Source: an uncultured Brachyspira sp. (GTDB taxonomy: Bacteria > Spirochaetota > Brachyspiria > Brachyspirales > Brachyspiraceae). Taken from it: a stretch of DNA of 64,000 nucleotides. The stretch is taken from positions 46,404 to 110,403 of the forward strand of contig NZ_CAKVGN010000001.1 in the NCBI RefSeq assembly GCF_934747485.1, written 5' to 3'. The notes beneath the pieces are model-generated. The model was not told where the DNA came from. It did no database searches and saw nothing but the letters and a program-made list of their open reading frames with translations. Of the stretch, positions 56,319-64,000 are shown in pieces. Each line of letters opens with the position of its first letter. The first letter of the stretch is position 1. The position numbers and the translations under genes were made by a program.

Positions 56319-58067
56319 ATGATTAATAAAAGGCTTATAGCTTTAATGGGCAAGGCCAAAAAATATATAGCTTGGCATGTAATAATACAGCTTGCTAATC
56401 TGATACTTAATATAGCAGCAGTATTTTTTATGGCAGATATTATACAAAAAGTTTATAACGGAAATGTTTTAAAAGAAGATATTATAAAACTATCTATAGC
56501 TATTTTTGTGATAATATTATTAAGATTTAGGTTTAATATTTTAATTGCTAATATGTCATATCATGCTTCTGGGAGAGTGAAACAAACTTTAAGAGAGAAG
56601 ATGTATGCTAAACTTCTCACACTTGGAAGCAGATACAAAGAAAAGTTTTCAACAAGTGAGATAGTACAAATATCAATGGAAGGCGTTGATCAATTAGAAA
56701 CTTATTTTGGACGTTACTTGCCTCAATTTTTTTATAGTATGATAGCTCCTATTGTACTTTTTTGTGTGCTTTCTACAGTGAGCTTAAAGGCTTCGGTTAT
56801 ACTTTTAATATGTGTGCCGCTTATACCTTTATCAATTGTTGCTATAGTAAAAATTGCTAAGAAAATATTAAAAAAATACTGGGGAAGCTACAGCGATTTG
56901 GGAGAGATATTTTTAGAAGATGTACAAGGGCTTACCACTCTAAAAATATATAAGGCTGATGAAAAGAAAAATGAAGAGATGAATATAGAGGCAGAAAAGT
57001 TTAGAATTGCTACAATGAATCTGCTATTTATGCAATTAAACTCTACAACTATAATGGATATAATAGCTTATGGCGGAGCTGCTTTAGGGGTAATAATATC
57101 TATACTTGAATATATGAAAGGAAATATTAACCTTGCAGGCACATTCACTATAATAATGCTTTCTGCAGAGTTTTTTATTCCTTTAAGACTTTTGGGTTCA
57201 TTCTTCCATATAGCTATGAATGGAATATCTGCAAGCGATAAGATGTTTGAAATACTTGATATGGAAGAAGACAAAAACAGAATAAACAAAATAAATAAAG
57301 ACAATGAAGAGATTATTTTTAACAATGTAAGTTTTGCCTACAACGAAGATAAAACTATATTAAAAAATATAAATATCAATATAAAAGAAAAATCATTTGT
57401 TTCTATAGTAGGGGTTTCTGGCTCTGGAAAAAGCACCATTGCAGGACTCATATCTTTAAAAAATGAAAATTATAAAGGCTCTATAAAAATAGGTGATATA
57501 GAACTTTCTACAATAGACAAAGATGATTTATATAAAAAAATAGTGGTAGTTGATCATAACAGTTATTTATTTGAAGGCACTGTATATGATAATTTAAAAA
57601 TGGCAGGAAGCACTATCACAGAAAGAAAGATGAATGAAGCATTAAAAAAAGTGGAGCTTTATGATTTTTTACAAACTGAAGATGGTCTTAATACAAAGAT
57701 AATGGAGAAAGCTTCCAACCTATCGGGAGGACAAAAACAAAGATTAGCATTAGCAAGGGCTATACTTTTTAATGCTGATATATATATATTTGATGAGGCT
57801 ACTTCTAATGTTGATGTTGAAAGTGAGGAGAGCATTATGGAGGTGATAAGAGATATTGCCAGAGAGAAGACAGTTATATTAATATCTCATAGGCTTTATA
57901 ACTGCATACCTTCAGACAAGATATATTTTTTAAAAGACGGCGTTATAGAGGAAGAAGGCACACATAATGAATTGATGAGTATAAATGGAGAGTATGCGAG
58001 AATATTTAATGAGCAAACAAATTTAGAGAGCATAACAAAAGGAGAGAGTTTAAGCATAGCGATATAA
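56319..58067 (+). CDS. ABC exporter half-transporter, first of pair (CydD-like)
   Basis: The 582-residue protein fuses six membrane segments (about residues 15-310) to an ATPase: Walker A GVSGSGKST near residue 367, signature LSGGQKQR near 470, Walker B IYIFDEATSN, His switch LISHR. Organisation resembles CydD-type and other heterodimeric exporters. It lies 33 bases after tetR. The partner is at 58471 after a repeat-filled gap. Substrate unknown; a thiol exporter or a drug/envelope-stress pump both fit. Confidence 0.87.
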   Translation: MINKRLIALMGKAKKYIAWHVIIQLANLILNIAAVFFMADIIQKVYNGNVLKEDIIKLSIAIFVIILLRFRFNILIANMSYHASGRVKQTLREKMYAKLLTLGSRYKEKFSTSEIVQISMEGVDQLETYFGRYLPQFFYSMIAPIVLFCVLSTVSLKASVILLICVPLIPLSIVAIVKIAKKILKKYWGSYSDLGEIFLEDVQGLTTLKIYKADEKKNEEMNIEAEKFRIATMNLLFMQLNSTTIMDIIAYGGAALGVIISILEYMKGNINLAGTFTIIMLSAEFFIPLRLLGSFFHIAMNGISASDKMFEILDMEEDKNRINKINKDNEEIIFNNVSFAYNEDKTILKNININIKEKSFVSIVGVSGSGKSTIAGLISLKNENYKGSIKIGDIELSTIDKDDLYKKIVVVDHNSYLFEGTVYDNLKMAGSTITERKMNEALKKVELYDFLQTEDGLNTKIMEKASNLSGGQKQRLALARAILFNADIYIFDEATSNVDVESEESIMEVIRDIAREKTVILISHRLYNCIPSDKIYFLKDGVIEEEGTHNELMSINGEYARIFNEQTNLESITKGESLSIAI

Positions 58068-58159
58068 TTATATATTTTAAAAATTTTATTTTATTAATTT
58101 CTGATTTTTTATGAATATAATAATTTAGCATAAAATAATTAGTTTTGATAAAAAAATGC

Positions 58160-58258
58160 AGTTCTTTTGCTTCTTTTATACCAATACCGAAAGGTACCTA
58201 CTCGGTAAAAGAAGTGGGGTTTTACCCTACGGGTACGCTTCGCAGGGGGCAAAGCCCC
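58160..58258 (+). repeat. CTTCTTTT-hairpin repeat with nested insertion
   Basis: AGTTCTTTTGCTTCTTTTAT and AAAAGAAGTGGGG match 51593-51635, but the loop holds an extra stem-loop (ACCGAAAGGTACC and TACTCGGT). A G+C-rich tail with CCCTACGGG and GGGGCAAAGCCCC palindromes follows. Confidence 0.7.
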
Positions 58259-58343
58259 AAATATAAAAATAGAATATAAATTTATTTTTAATAAAATTTA
58301 ATTATTTAATAAATATAAACTTATTAAATTTTATTATTTTTTG

Positions 58344-58400
58344 TTGTTCTTTTCCCGCCTTCGCTGTGCGGACTTCGTCAAAGAACCAAAAAGTGCAAAT
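58344..58400 (+). repeat. CCCGCC-type palindromic repeat, copy 2
   Basis: TTGTTCTTTTCCCGCCTTCG ... GACTTCGTCAAAGAACC ... AAAAAGTGCAAAT is nearly identical to 24604-24658, with single-base changes (CGCTGTGCGG against CGCTCTGCGG). Confidence 0.75.
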
Positions 58401-58470
58401 ATATAATTAATGATACTTAATATTACTTTATATAAAGTATAGTCAATAAAAATTAATAGGAGTTTACACG

Positions 58471-60123
58471 ATGCGAAGAAGCGGTATTAAAATTATGGCA
58501 GAATTAATCGGACTAATTGCTCCGCTTATGCATGTTATGATATTAGCAATAACTACAGGAGTGTTGGGATTCTTGTGTGCTATATCTATAACAATACTTG
58601 GCGGATATGCCATATTAACTTTTTTGGGGTTAAATAATTTCTTTACAATAAAAACAATATTTATTACTGTTTTGGTGCTTGCAGCTTTAAGAGGCTTGCT
58701 TCACTATATTGAACAGTTAAGCAATCACTTTATAGCTTTTAAGCTGCTGGCATTGATTAGAGATAAGGTTTTTAGGGCTCTAAGAAAATTATCCCCTGCC
58801 AAACTTGAAGGAAGAGATAAAGGAAATTTAATAGCACTTATCACAAGCGACATTGAACTTCTTGAAGTGTTTTATGCTCATACAATTTCACCAATAGCTA
58901 TAGGCGTATTAACTTCAATAATAATGACAATATTTATAGGAAGTTTTAATATTGTGTTGGGTGCTATTGCTTTACTTGGATATTTTACTATAGGGTTTAT
59001 CATTCCTTATTTTTCATCAAAGTTTGGAAAGAATGACGGAATGGAATACAGAAATAATTTTGGTAAATTAAACAGCTATTTTCTTGATAGTTTATGGGGT
59101 ATAAAAGAGATACTCCAATTTGGATACGGTGAGAAAAGAATACAAACAATAGAAAACAAAACTGATGACTTAATGGATTTAAACAAAAAATTAAAAAAAT
59201 ATGAAGGCATAATATCAGGACTTGCCGCTTCTGCTGTATCATTATTCACATTGGCTATTCTTGTAGTAAGTGTGTTAATATCAAAAGACAAAAATTTATC
59301 TAACATATTAATCCCCACTATAGCAATGGCGAGTTCTTTCGGACCTGTGATAGCATTGAGTAATTTATCAAACAATTTATTTATGACATTAGCAAGCGGA
59401 GAGAGGGTTCTTAATTTACTTGCAGAAAAGCCTATTGTAGAAGAAGTTTATAACGGCGAGAAAGATTTAGAGTTTAATGGGCTTGAATGCGAAAATGTAT
59501 GCTTTGATTATGAAGGCGAAGAGATATTAAATAATTATAATTTAGAGATAGAGCCTAATAAGATAATAGGTATAAGCGGAAAGAGCGGAAGCGGAAAATC
59601 AACGCTTTTAAAACTCTTCATGCGTTTTTGGGATATAAAAGAAGGAAACTTAAAAATATCTGGCTCTAACATAAAAAATATTAACACTGATAGCTTAAGA
59701 GATATTGAAAGCTATGTAACACAAGAAACATCTATTTTTAAAGACACTATAGAAAATAATATAAAAATAGCAGATAAAAATGCCACAAGAGAAGAAGTTA
59801 TAGAAGCCTGCAAAAAGGCATCATTACATGACTTTATAATGAGTCTTCCAAATGGATATGATACCAATGTAGGCGAACTCGGGGACACTTTATCCGGCGG
59901 AGAAAAACAAAGAATAGGAATAGCAAGAAGTTTCTTACATAAAGCACCATTTATGCTTCTTGATGAGCCTACAAGCAATCTTGATATTTTAAACGAAGCT
60001 GTTATATTAAAATCTGTAAAAGATAATAGCAAAGATAGAACCGTTGTTTTGGTTTCGCATAGACTCTCTACGCTTAACATAGCTGACAAAGTTTATAAAA
60101 TGAAAACTGACAGAGTGAGTTAA
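58471..60123 (+). CDS. ABC exporter half-transporter, second of pair (CydC-like)
   Basis: The 550-residue protein has six membrane segments in the first 310 residues and an ATPase domain: Walker A GKSGSGKST near residue 371, signature LSGGEKQRIGIAR near 472, Walker B FMLLDEPTSNLD, His switch VLVSHRLST. AGGAG precedes the ATG. It is taken as the heterodimer partner of the gene at 56319 because both are half-transporters in the same operon with modest similarity. A strong terminator follows. Confidence 0.87.
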   Translation: MRRSGIKIMAELIGLIAPLMHVMILAITTGVLGFLCAISITILGGYAILTFLGLNNFFTIKTIFITVLVLAALRGLLHYIEQLSNHFIAFKLLALIRDKVFRALRKLSPAKLEGRDKGNLIALITSDIELLEVFYAHTISPIAIGVLTSIIMTIFIGSFNIVLGAIALLGYFTIGFIIPYFSSKFGKNDGMEYRNNFGKLNSYFLDSLWGIKEILQFGYGEKRIQTIENKTDDLMDLNKKLKKYEGIISGLAASAVSLFTLAILVVSVLISKDKNLSNILIPTIAMASSFGPVIALSNLSNNLFMTLASGERVLNLLAEKPIVEEVYNGEKDLEFNGLECENVCFDYEGEEILNNYNLEIEPNKIIGISGKSGSGKSTLLKLFMRFWDIKEGNLKISGSNIKNINTDSLRDIESYVTQETSIFKDTIENNIKIADKNATREEVIEACKKASLHDFIMSLPNGYDTNVGELGDTLSGGEKQRIGIARSFLHKAPFMLLDEPTSNLDILNEAVILKSVKDNSKDRTVVLVSHRLSTLNIADKVYKMKTDRVS

Positions 60124-60146
60124 AAAAGCGAATTAAAAATTAAGTT

Positions 60147-60187
60147 AAAAAAGAAGTATAGTAAAAAATAATACTATACTTCTTTTT
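60147..60187. terminator. Bidirectional terminator between the exporter operon and fruA
   Basis: AAAAAGAAGTATAGTA (60147-60162) and TACTATACTTCTTTTT (60172-60187) form a perfect 16-pair stem with a nine-base loop, with A- and T-runs built into the stem ends. It serves the two convergent operons. Confidence 0.92.
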
Positions 60188-60206
60188 ATATATATTTATT
60201 TAATTA

Positions 60207-62075
60207 TTAATCGTTAACATTCTTTCTGATAAATCCAAGAATCACCGCTGTAACTACAGAACCTATTACTATAGCAAGCAAATACATTATAGGATTATTA
60301 ACTATAGGCAAAACAAATATTCCTCCATGAGGAGCTCTTAACTCTATATGAAAAGCCATAGACAAAGCTCCAGAAATTGCAGCACCAATCATACAAGAAG
60401 GAATAACTCTTATAGGGTCTGATGCGGCAAAAGGTATTGCTCCTTCTGTAATAAATGATAATCCCATAACATAGCAAGTTTTTCCAGCATCTCTTTCATC
60501 AGCAGAGAATTTATTTTTAAATATAGTAGTAGCCAATGCTATACCTAAAGGCGGAACCATACCTCCAGCCATAACTGCAGCATGAGGGGCATATTGACCG
60601 GAAGCTATCATTGCTATACCAAATGTAAAAGCAGCCTTGTTTATAGGTCCTCCCATATCAGTAGACATCATAGCACCAAGCAAAGCACCTAATAATATTA
60701 AGTTTCCTGTGCCTAAGTTTTTTAAGAAATTTGATATTCCTGTATTAATTGCAGCTATTGGATTAACAATGAATAAATACATTATAGCACCAGTAAAAAA
60801 TATACCAAATAAAGGGTATAATAAAACAGGCTTAATTCCGTCTAAACTTTCAGGCAATTTATTAAATACTTTTTTTAATAAAAGAGTGATGTATCCTCCT
60901 AGAAATCCGCCTATTAAACCGCCTAAAAATCCGCCGCCGCTATTTAATGATATCAAACCTCCAACCATAGCAGGAGCAAAACCAGGTCTGTCAGCAATAC
61001 TCATACCAATAAATCCTGCCATTACAGGAACCATTAAGAAGAATGCATTTCCTCCTCCTATATCATTTAAAAGTTTAGCAAAATAATTGTATGAAGGGTC
61101 ATTAGGGTTGCTTGCATTAATACCAAACATAAATGAAAATGCTATTAATATACCTCCGCCTACAACAAATGGAAGCATATTTGATACCCCTGACATTAGA
61201 TGTTTATATACTCCTGTTTTTGGCTTTTTAGCAAATTTATTTGAAGTTTGACTACTGTCTTCACTGCTATGATATATAGGAGCTGTTTGATTTATGGCAT
61301 TATTTATTAATCTTTCAGGGTCTTTTATCGCCTCTTTTACTCCTACTATATCAACATTCTTTCCATCAAATCTCTCCATAGCAACATTTTTGTCAGCTGC
61401 TACTATTATTCCTTTTGCATTTTTTATCTCTTCTTTTGTAAGTTCATTTTTTACACCGCTTGAACCTTTTATAGTAATGCCAAGTTCTTTACCTTTTTTA
61501 AGCAAAGCATCAGCAGCCATGTAAGTATGTGCTATTCCTGTAGGGCATGCTGTTACTGCTAATACTTGATATGAATCGCTGCTGTTATTATTTTCCTGAT
61601 TTAATGATGAGTTTTCATTATCTTTTTCAGCATTCTTTATTAATATATCTAATACTTCCTCTTTGCTTTTTACATTAAGAAGTGCCTCTCTTATATCATC
61701 TTCAAGAAGAAGTGTTGTTATTTTTGATAATAATTCAATATGAGAATCGTTAGAGTTTTCTGGAGCTGCTATCATAAAAAATAAATGAGAAGGCTCTCCG
61801 TCTAATGATTCATAATCAACACCTTTTTTAGAAATACCTATTGCAACTGTAGGAATCTTTACTGCATTAGTTTTACCATGGGGTATTGCTATACCTTCTT
61901 CCATACCCGTTGAGCTTTGAGCTTCTCTTTTTAATATTTCTTTTTTATACTCTTCTCTATTATTTAATTTACCGTTATTATAGAGAATATCTATCATTTC
62001 ATCTATAATTTCTGATTTTGTTTGTCCCTTTAAATCTATATTAATACAATCTAAAGTTATAACATCTTTTAGCAT
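60207..62075 (-). CDS. fruA: PTS fructose transporter, fused EIIABC
   Basis: The 622-residue protein has EIIA (about residues 1-150, phospho-His in GIAIPHGKTNAV near residue 66), EIIB (about 170-265, active Cys in AVTACPTGIAHTYMAA) and EIIC (about 290-620, eight or more membrane segments). Domain order A-B-C and the sequences identify the fructose/mannitol family; the adjacent fruK supports fructose. It imports fructose as fructose-1-phosphate. The general PTS proteins EI and HPr are not in this window. Confidence 0.94.
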   Translation of the reverse strand: MLKDVITLDCINIDLKGQTKSEIIDEMIDILYNNGKLNNREEYKKEILKREAQSSTGMEEGIAIPHGKTNAVKIPTVAIGISKKGVDYESLDGEPSHLFFMIAAPENSNDSHIELLSKITTLLLEDDIREALLNVKSKEEVLDILIKNAEKDNENSSLNQENNNSSDSYQVLAVTACPTGIAHTYMAADALLKKGKELGITIKGSSGVKNELTKEEIKNAKGIIVAADKNVAMERFDGKNVDIVGVKEAIKDPERLINNAINQTAPIYHSSEDSSQTSNKFAKKPKTGVYKHLMSGVSNMLPFVVGGGILIAFSFMFGINASNPNDPSYNYFAKLLNDIGGGNAFFLMVPVMAGFIGMSIADRPGFAPAMVGGLISLNSGGGFLGGLIGGFLGGYITLLLKKVFNKLPESLDGIKPVLLYPLFGIFFTGAIMYLFIVNPIAAINTGISNFLKNLGTGNLILLGALLGAMMSTDMGGPINKAAFTFGIAMIASGQYAPHAAVMAGGMVPPLGIALATTIFKNKFSADERDAGKTCYVMGLSFITEGAIPFAASDPIRVIPSCMIGAAISGALSMAFHIELRAPHGGIFVLPIVNNPIMYLLAIVIGSVVTAVILGFIRKNVND

Positions 62076-62099
62076 TTTTAGCCTCCATTTATATAAACT

Positions 62100-63017
62100 T
62101 TAATTAATTTTTTTTATTTCAACTTTTTCTAAAAACTTATTCATATTTTCAAATGTAGTTAACATTTCAGAACATGCAGTAGAGCTTCCACTTGCTATAG
62201 CATATTTATAAGAATCAACTATACTTAAATTATTGCTTAATCCATAAACTATACCAGCAACCATAGAATCCCCTGCACCAACAGAACTTATCAATTTGCC
62301 ATCAGGAGCATTTCCAATATAAGCCTCATCTTTTGTTACGAGTATAGAACCATCTTTACCCAAAGAAACTATTACATTTTCGCTTCCCTCTTTTATTAAT
62401 TCTCTGGCATATTTTATGATGTCATCTGTTGATTCTATATTTTTATTAAAGTATTCGCTTAATTCTTTTTTATTAGGTTTTGTGAGAAATACTTTTTCTC
62501 TTAATCCTATTTTAAATGCTTCATCTCTTGCATCTAATATCACTTTTATATTTTTATTTGAATTTGATATAACATCTTTGTATATAGAACTGTCAATAGA
62601 ATTAGGAACGCTTCCAGATAATACTAAAACATCATTTTCTTTTACATTATTTTTTATGTAGTTTATAAGTTCATTAACTTTTTCTTTTGAAATATTAGGA
62701 GATTTTCCTGCTATTTCGCTTTCCGTTTTTTTTGTTTTTAATTTAATATTTATTCTTGTATCTTCCTCTAAATAAATAAAACTTTCTTTAATGCCGTATT
62801 CTTTAAGATGTTTTTTTATATAATCTCCTGTAAAGCCTCCGCAAAAACCTAATGCAGTAGATTCAACATTAAAATTTTTAAGTACCTTAGAAACATTTAT
62901 TCCCTTGCCGCCTGCTAATGTATAGGCATTATTAACTTTGTTTAAATCACCCTCTTCAAAGTTTTCTATGTCTATATAATAATCAACGGCAGGATTTAAT
63001 GTTAAAGTATATATCAT
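62100..63017 (-). CDS. fruK: 1-phosphofructokinase
   Basis: The 305-residue PfkB-family kinase phosphorylates fructose-1-phosphate to fructose-1,6-bisphosphate. Motifs are TLNPAVDYYID near the N-terminus, GGKGINVSKVLKN near residue 37, LSGSVP near residue 129 and the anion-hole/catalytic SVGAGDSMVAGIVYG near residue 247. It lies between fruR and fruA, with 24 bases to fruA. Confidence 0.95.
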   Translation of the reverse strand: MIYTLTLNPAVDYYIDIENFEEGDLNKVNNAYTLAGGKGINVSKVLKNFNVESTALGFCGGFTGDYIKKHLKEYGIKESFIYLEEDTRINIKLKTKKTESEIAGKSPNISKEKVNELINYIKNNVKENDVLVLSGSVPNSIDSSIYKDVISNSNKNIKVILDARDEAFKIGLREKVFLTKPNKKELSEYFNKNIESTDDIIKYARELIKEGSENVIVSLGKDGSILVTKDEAYIGNAPDGKLISSVGAGDSMVAGIVYGLSNNLSIVDSYKYAIASGSSTACSEMLTTFENMNKFLEKVEIKKIN

Positions 63018-63063
63018 AGTTAATCCTCCTTGTTTTTATTTTTTCTTTCTTTTATTTATTTTA

Positions 63064-63804
63064 TCAATTAACAATATATAAGCCTTTTAATTTGCTTTTT
63101 ATCTCTTCATTTATTTCTTTAGCATTTGTTATTAAGTAGGAATCTTCTAAGTTGTAAAAATTAATTAAACTCTTTTTTTGTAATTTTGATTCATCGCATA
63201 AGAAGTAAGTTTTATTTGCCTTTGAAGCAGCTTCACTTTTTATCAATGCCTCTTCGCTGTCAGGAGTAGAATATCCGTTAACATCCATTCCATTTGCCCC
63301 CATAAATGCCAAATCAAAATTAAAACTTTTTAGAGATAAAACAGCACTAGCACCAACTAAAGCACCAGTAAGCATTTTTATCTTGCCGCCAATGAGGTAA
63401 GTTTCTATTTTTTTGTTATAAAGTTCTTCTATATGGCTAAGCCCGTTAGTTACTACTCTTATATTTTCTATTCCAGCTAAATATTTAATCATAGCAAAAA
63501 CACTTGTGCCAGCATCTAAATATATAGTGCTTCCGCTTTCTACTAATGAAGAAGCAAACTTTCCTATTCTTTCTTTTTCTTCTGAGTATATTTCTTTTTT
63601 GTATAATAAACTCTCTTCCTGTGTATCAATTGATATCGCACCGCCATGAACCCTTCTTATTTTTCCTGCTTTTTCAAGAAATGTTAAATCTCGTCTAATT
63701 GTAGCCTCTGATACATTTAGCCTTTCAATTAATTCTTCTACTTTTATGTTTCTTTTCTCTTTTATAACTTCTAATATTAGTTCATATCTGCTTACTTTTA
63801 GCAT
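63064..63804 (-). CDS. fruR: DeoR-family regulator of the fructose operon
   Basis: The 246-residue protein has a DeoR winged helix at residues 3-58 (RYELILEVIKEKRNIKVEELIERLNVSEATIRRDLTFLEKAGKIRRVHGG, in pieces) and a sugar-phosphate isomerase-like effector domain with YLDAGTSVFAM and TNGLSHIEEL. I start at ATG 63804 after AAAGAGG; a longer frame from 63852 runs back into the operator. It is expected to repress fruR-fruK-fruA until fructose-1-phosphate appears. Confidence 0.92.
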   Translation of the reverse strand: MLKVSRYELILEVIKEKRNIKVEELIERLNVSEATIRRDLTFLEKAGKIRRVHGGAISIDTQEESLLYKKEIYSEEKERIGKFASSLVESGSTIYLDAGTSVFAMIKYLAGIENIRVVTNGLSHIEELYNKKIETYLIGGKIKMLTGALVGASAVLSLKSFNFDLAFMGANGMDVNGYSTPDSEEALIKSEAASKANKTYFLCDESKLQKKSLINFYNLEDSYLITNAKEINEEIKSKLKGLYIVN

Positions 63805-63846
63805 TTTTACCTCTTTATAATTATAGTATATAAAATTTTCATAAAA

Positions 63847-63888
63847 AATCAATCAAAAATAATCAAAATCAATCAAAATTAATCAAAA
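63847..63888. promoter_or_regulatory. DeoR-type operator array upstream of fruR
   Basis: AATCAAAA recurs at 63851, 63861, 63871 and 63881, exactly one helical turn apart, with two extra overlapping AATCAA units at 63847 and 63867. The -10 box TATAAT of the leftward promoter is at 63825-63820, so the array covers its -35 region and upstream DNA. DeoR-family sugar regulators use such direct repeats. Confidence 0.8.
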
Positions 63889-63923
63889 AAATATGTAGTT
63901 TTATCTAAAAATATTATAAATTA

Positions 63924-64000
63924 GGGGGCTGTCCTAGATAACTTAAATTTGTTAAAATTTAAGTATGAAACGCAGTAAATTAAGTAAAGATAAACAATTA
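63924..64000 (+). mobile_element. Left end of an insertion sequence, truncated by the window
   Basis: GGGGGCTGTCCTAGATAAC at 63924-63942 resembles a transposon terminal inverted repeat of the GGGGCTGTCC type. A perfect ten-pair palindrome ACTTAAATTT-GTTA-AAATTTAAGT (63941-63964) follows and touches an ATG. The right end is outside the window, so the family cannot be confirmed. Confidence 0.65.
63965..64000 (+). CDS. Transposase N-terminus, partial
   Basis: ATG at 63965 opens a frame, MKRSKLSKDKQL, that runs off the window after 12 codons. The position immediately inside a putative terminal repeat and the basic start suggest a transposase. There is no Shine-Dalgarno; the preceding palindrome could limit its translation. 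Confidence 0.5.
   Translation, partial: MKRSKLSKDKQL

Larger units (their letters stand above)
58068..58470. other. Gap between the two exporter genes with inserted repeats
   Basis: The 403 bases within the operon hold a variant of the CTTCTTTT hairpin repeat (58160-58258), a G+C-rich tail, an AT-rich spacer, and the CCCGCC-type repeat (58344-58400). No ORF is supported. AATAGGAG precedes the next gene. The order of the two repeat parts is the same as across the 70-base spacer at 51593-51756. Confidence 0.6.

Noticed and set aside
56319..60123. Firm naming of the exporter pair as cydD and cydC.
   Set aside because: The domain order fits, but no cytochrome bd genes are linked and the family resembles other heterodimeric exporters by eye.

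Overview
The window is a very AT-rich bacterial chromosome segment that I assign to the spirochaete genus Brachyspira. The evidence is the base composition, the divergent 408-residue EF-Tu (which matches the Brachyspira form as I remember it), the short spirochaete-type SMC, and the mix of outer-membrane-like proteins with fermentative sugar genes. The species cannot be told from the window.

Layout. (1) 1-1.3 kb, minus strand: a TPR protein cut by the window edge and a half-size orphan type I specificity subunit. (2) 1.67-20.0 kb, plus strand: the merged str-S10-spc-alpha superoperon, rpsL-rpsG-fusA-tuf then rpsJ to rplQ, including secY, infA, rpoA and the short genes rpmD and rpmJ; adk and map are absent between secY and infA. 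(3) 20.2-24.5 kb, plus: rho, an Smr-domain protein, a DUF1349 protein and dnaX. (4) 24.9-31.3 kb, minus: two paralogous predicted outer-membrane proteins, then a beta-fructoside uptake operon (binding lipoprotein, two permeases, GH32 hydrolase). (5) 31.6-35.1 kb, plus: a four-subunit sodium-pumping acyl-CoA decarboxylase. (6) 35.2-38.4 kb, minus: three tandem amino-acid-binding lipoproteins, each preceded by a 24-codon leader ORF ending in a run of His codons. (7) 38.5-41.5 kb, minus: a TPR protein, tgt and lgt. (8) 41.8-46.1 kb, plus: a second sugar ABC operon ending in a GH29 alpha-fucosidase. (9) 46.2-53.7 kb: gpmA, tRNA-Asp, rpsT, a PepSY-like protein, smc and an RNase R-like exonuclease. 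(10) 53.9-60.1 kb, plus: a TetR-linked cluster with a TPR lipid/periplasmic-type protein, a DUF454 membrane protein, a beta-barrel-like protein, the TetR regulator and two ABC exporter half-transporters; palindromic TGAACA-n-TGTTCA sites mark its promoters. (11) 60.2-63.8 kb, minus: fruR-fruK-fruA. (12) 63.92 kb to the end: the left end of an insertion sequence.

How it works together. The accessory half is mainly carbohydrate capture and energy conservation. Beta-fructosides and fucosides enter through ABC importers whose ATPase is not encoded here and are hydrolysed inside the cell; fructose enters by PTS. The biotin-dependent decarboxylase turns decarboxylation of an acyl-CoA into a sodium gradient.

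The most striking unexplained structure is the triplicated His-codon leader system at 36.1-38.4 kb. In all three copies a TTCTCCTAA-type block sits immediately before the His codons and is complementary to the Shine-Dalgarno of the downstream binding-protein gene. This predicts translational attenuation by ribosome stalling at His codons. The middle leader is a hybrid of the outer two, which marks it as the joint of the tandem duplication.
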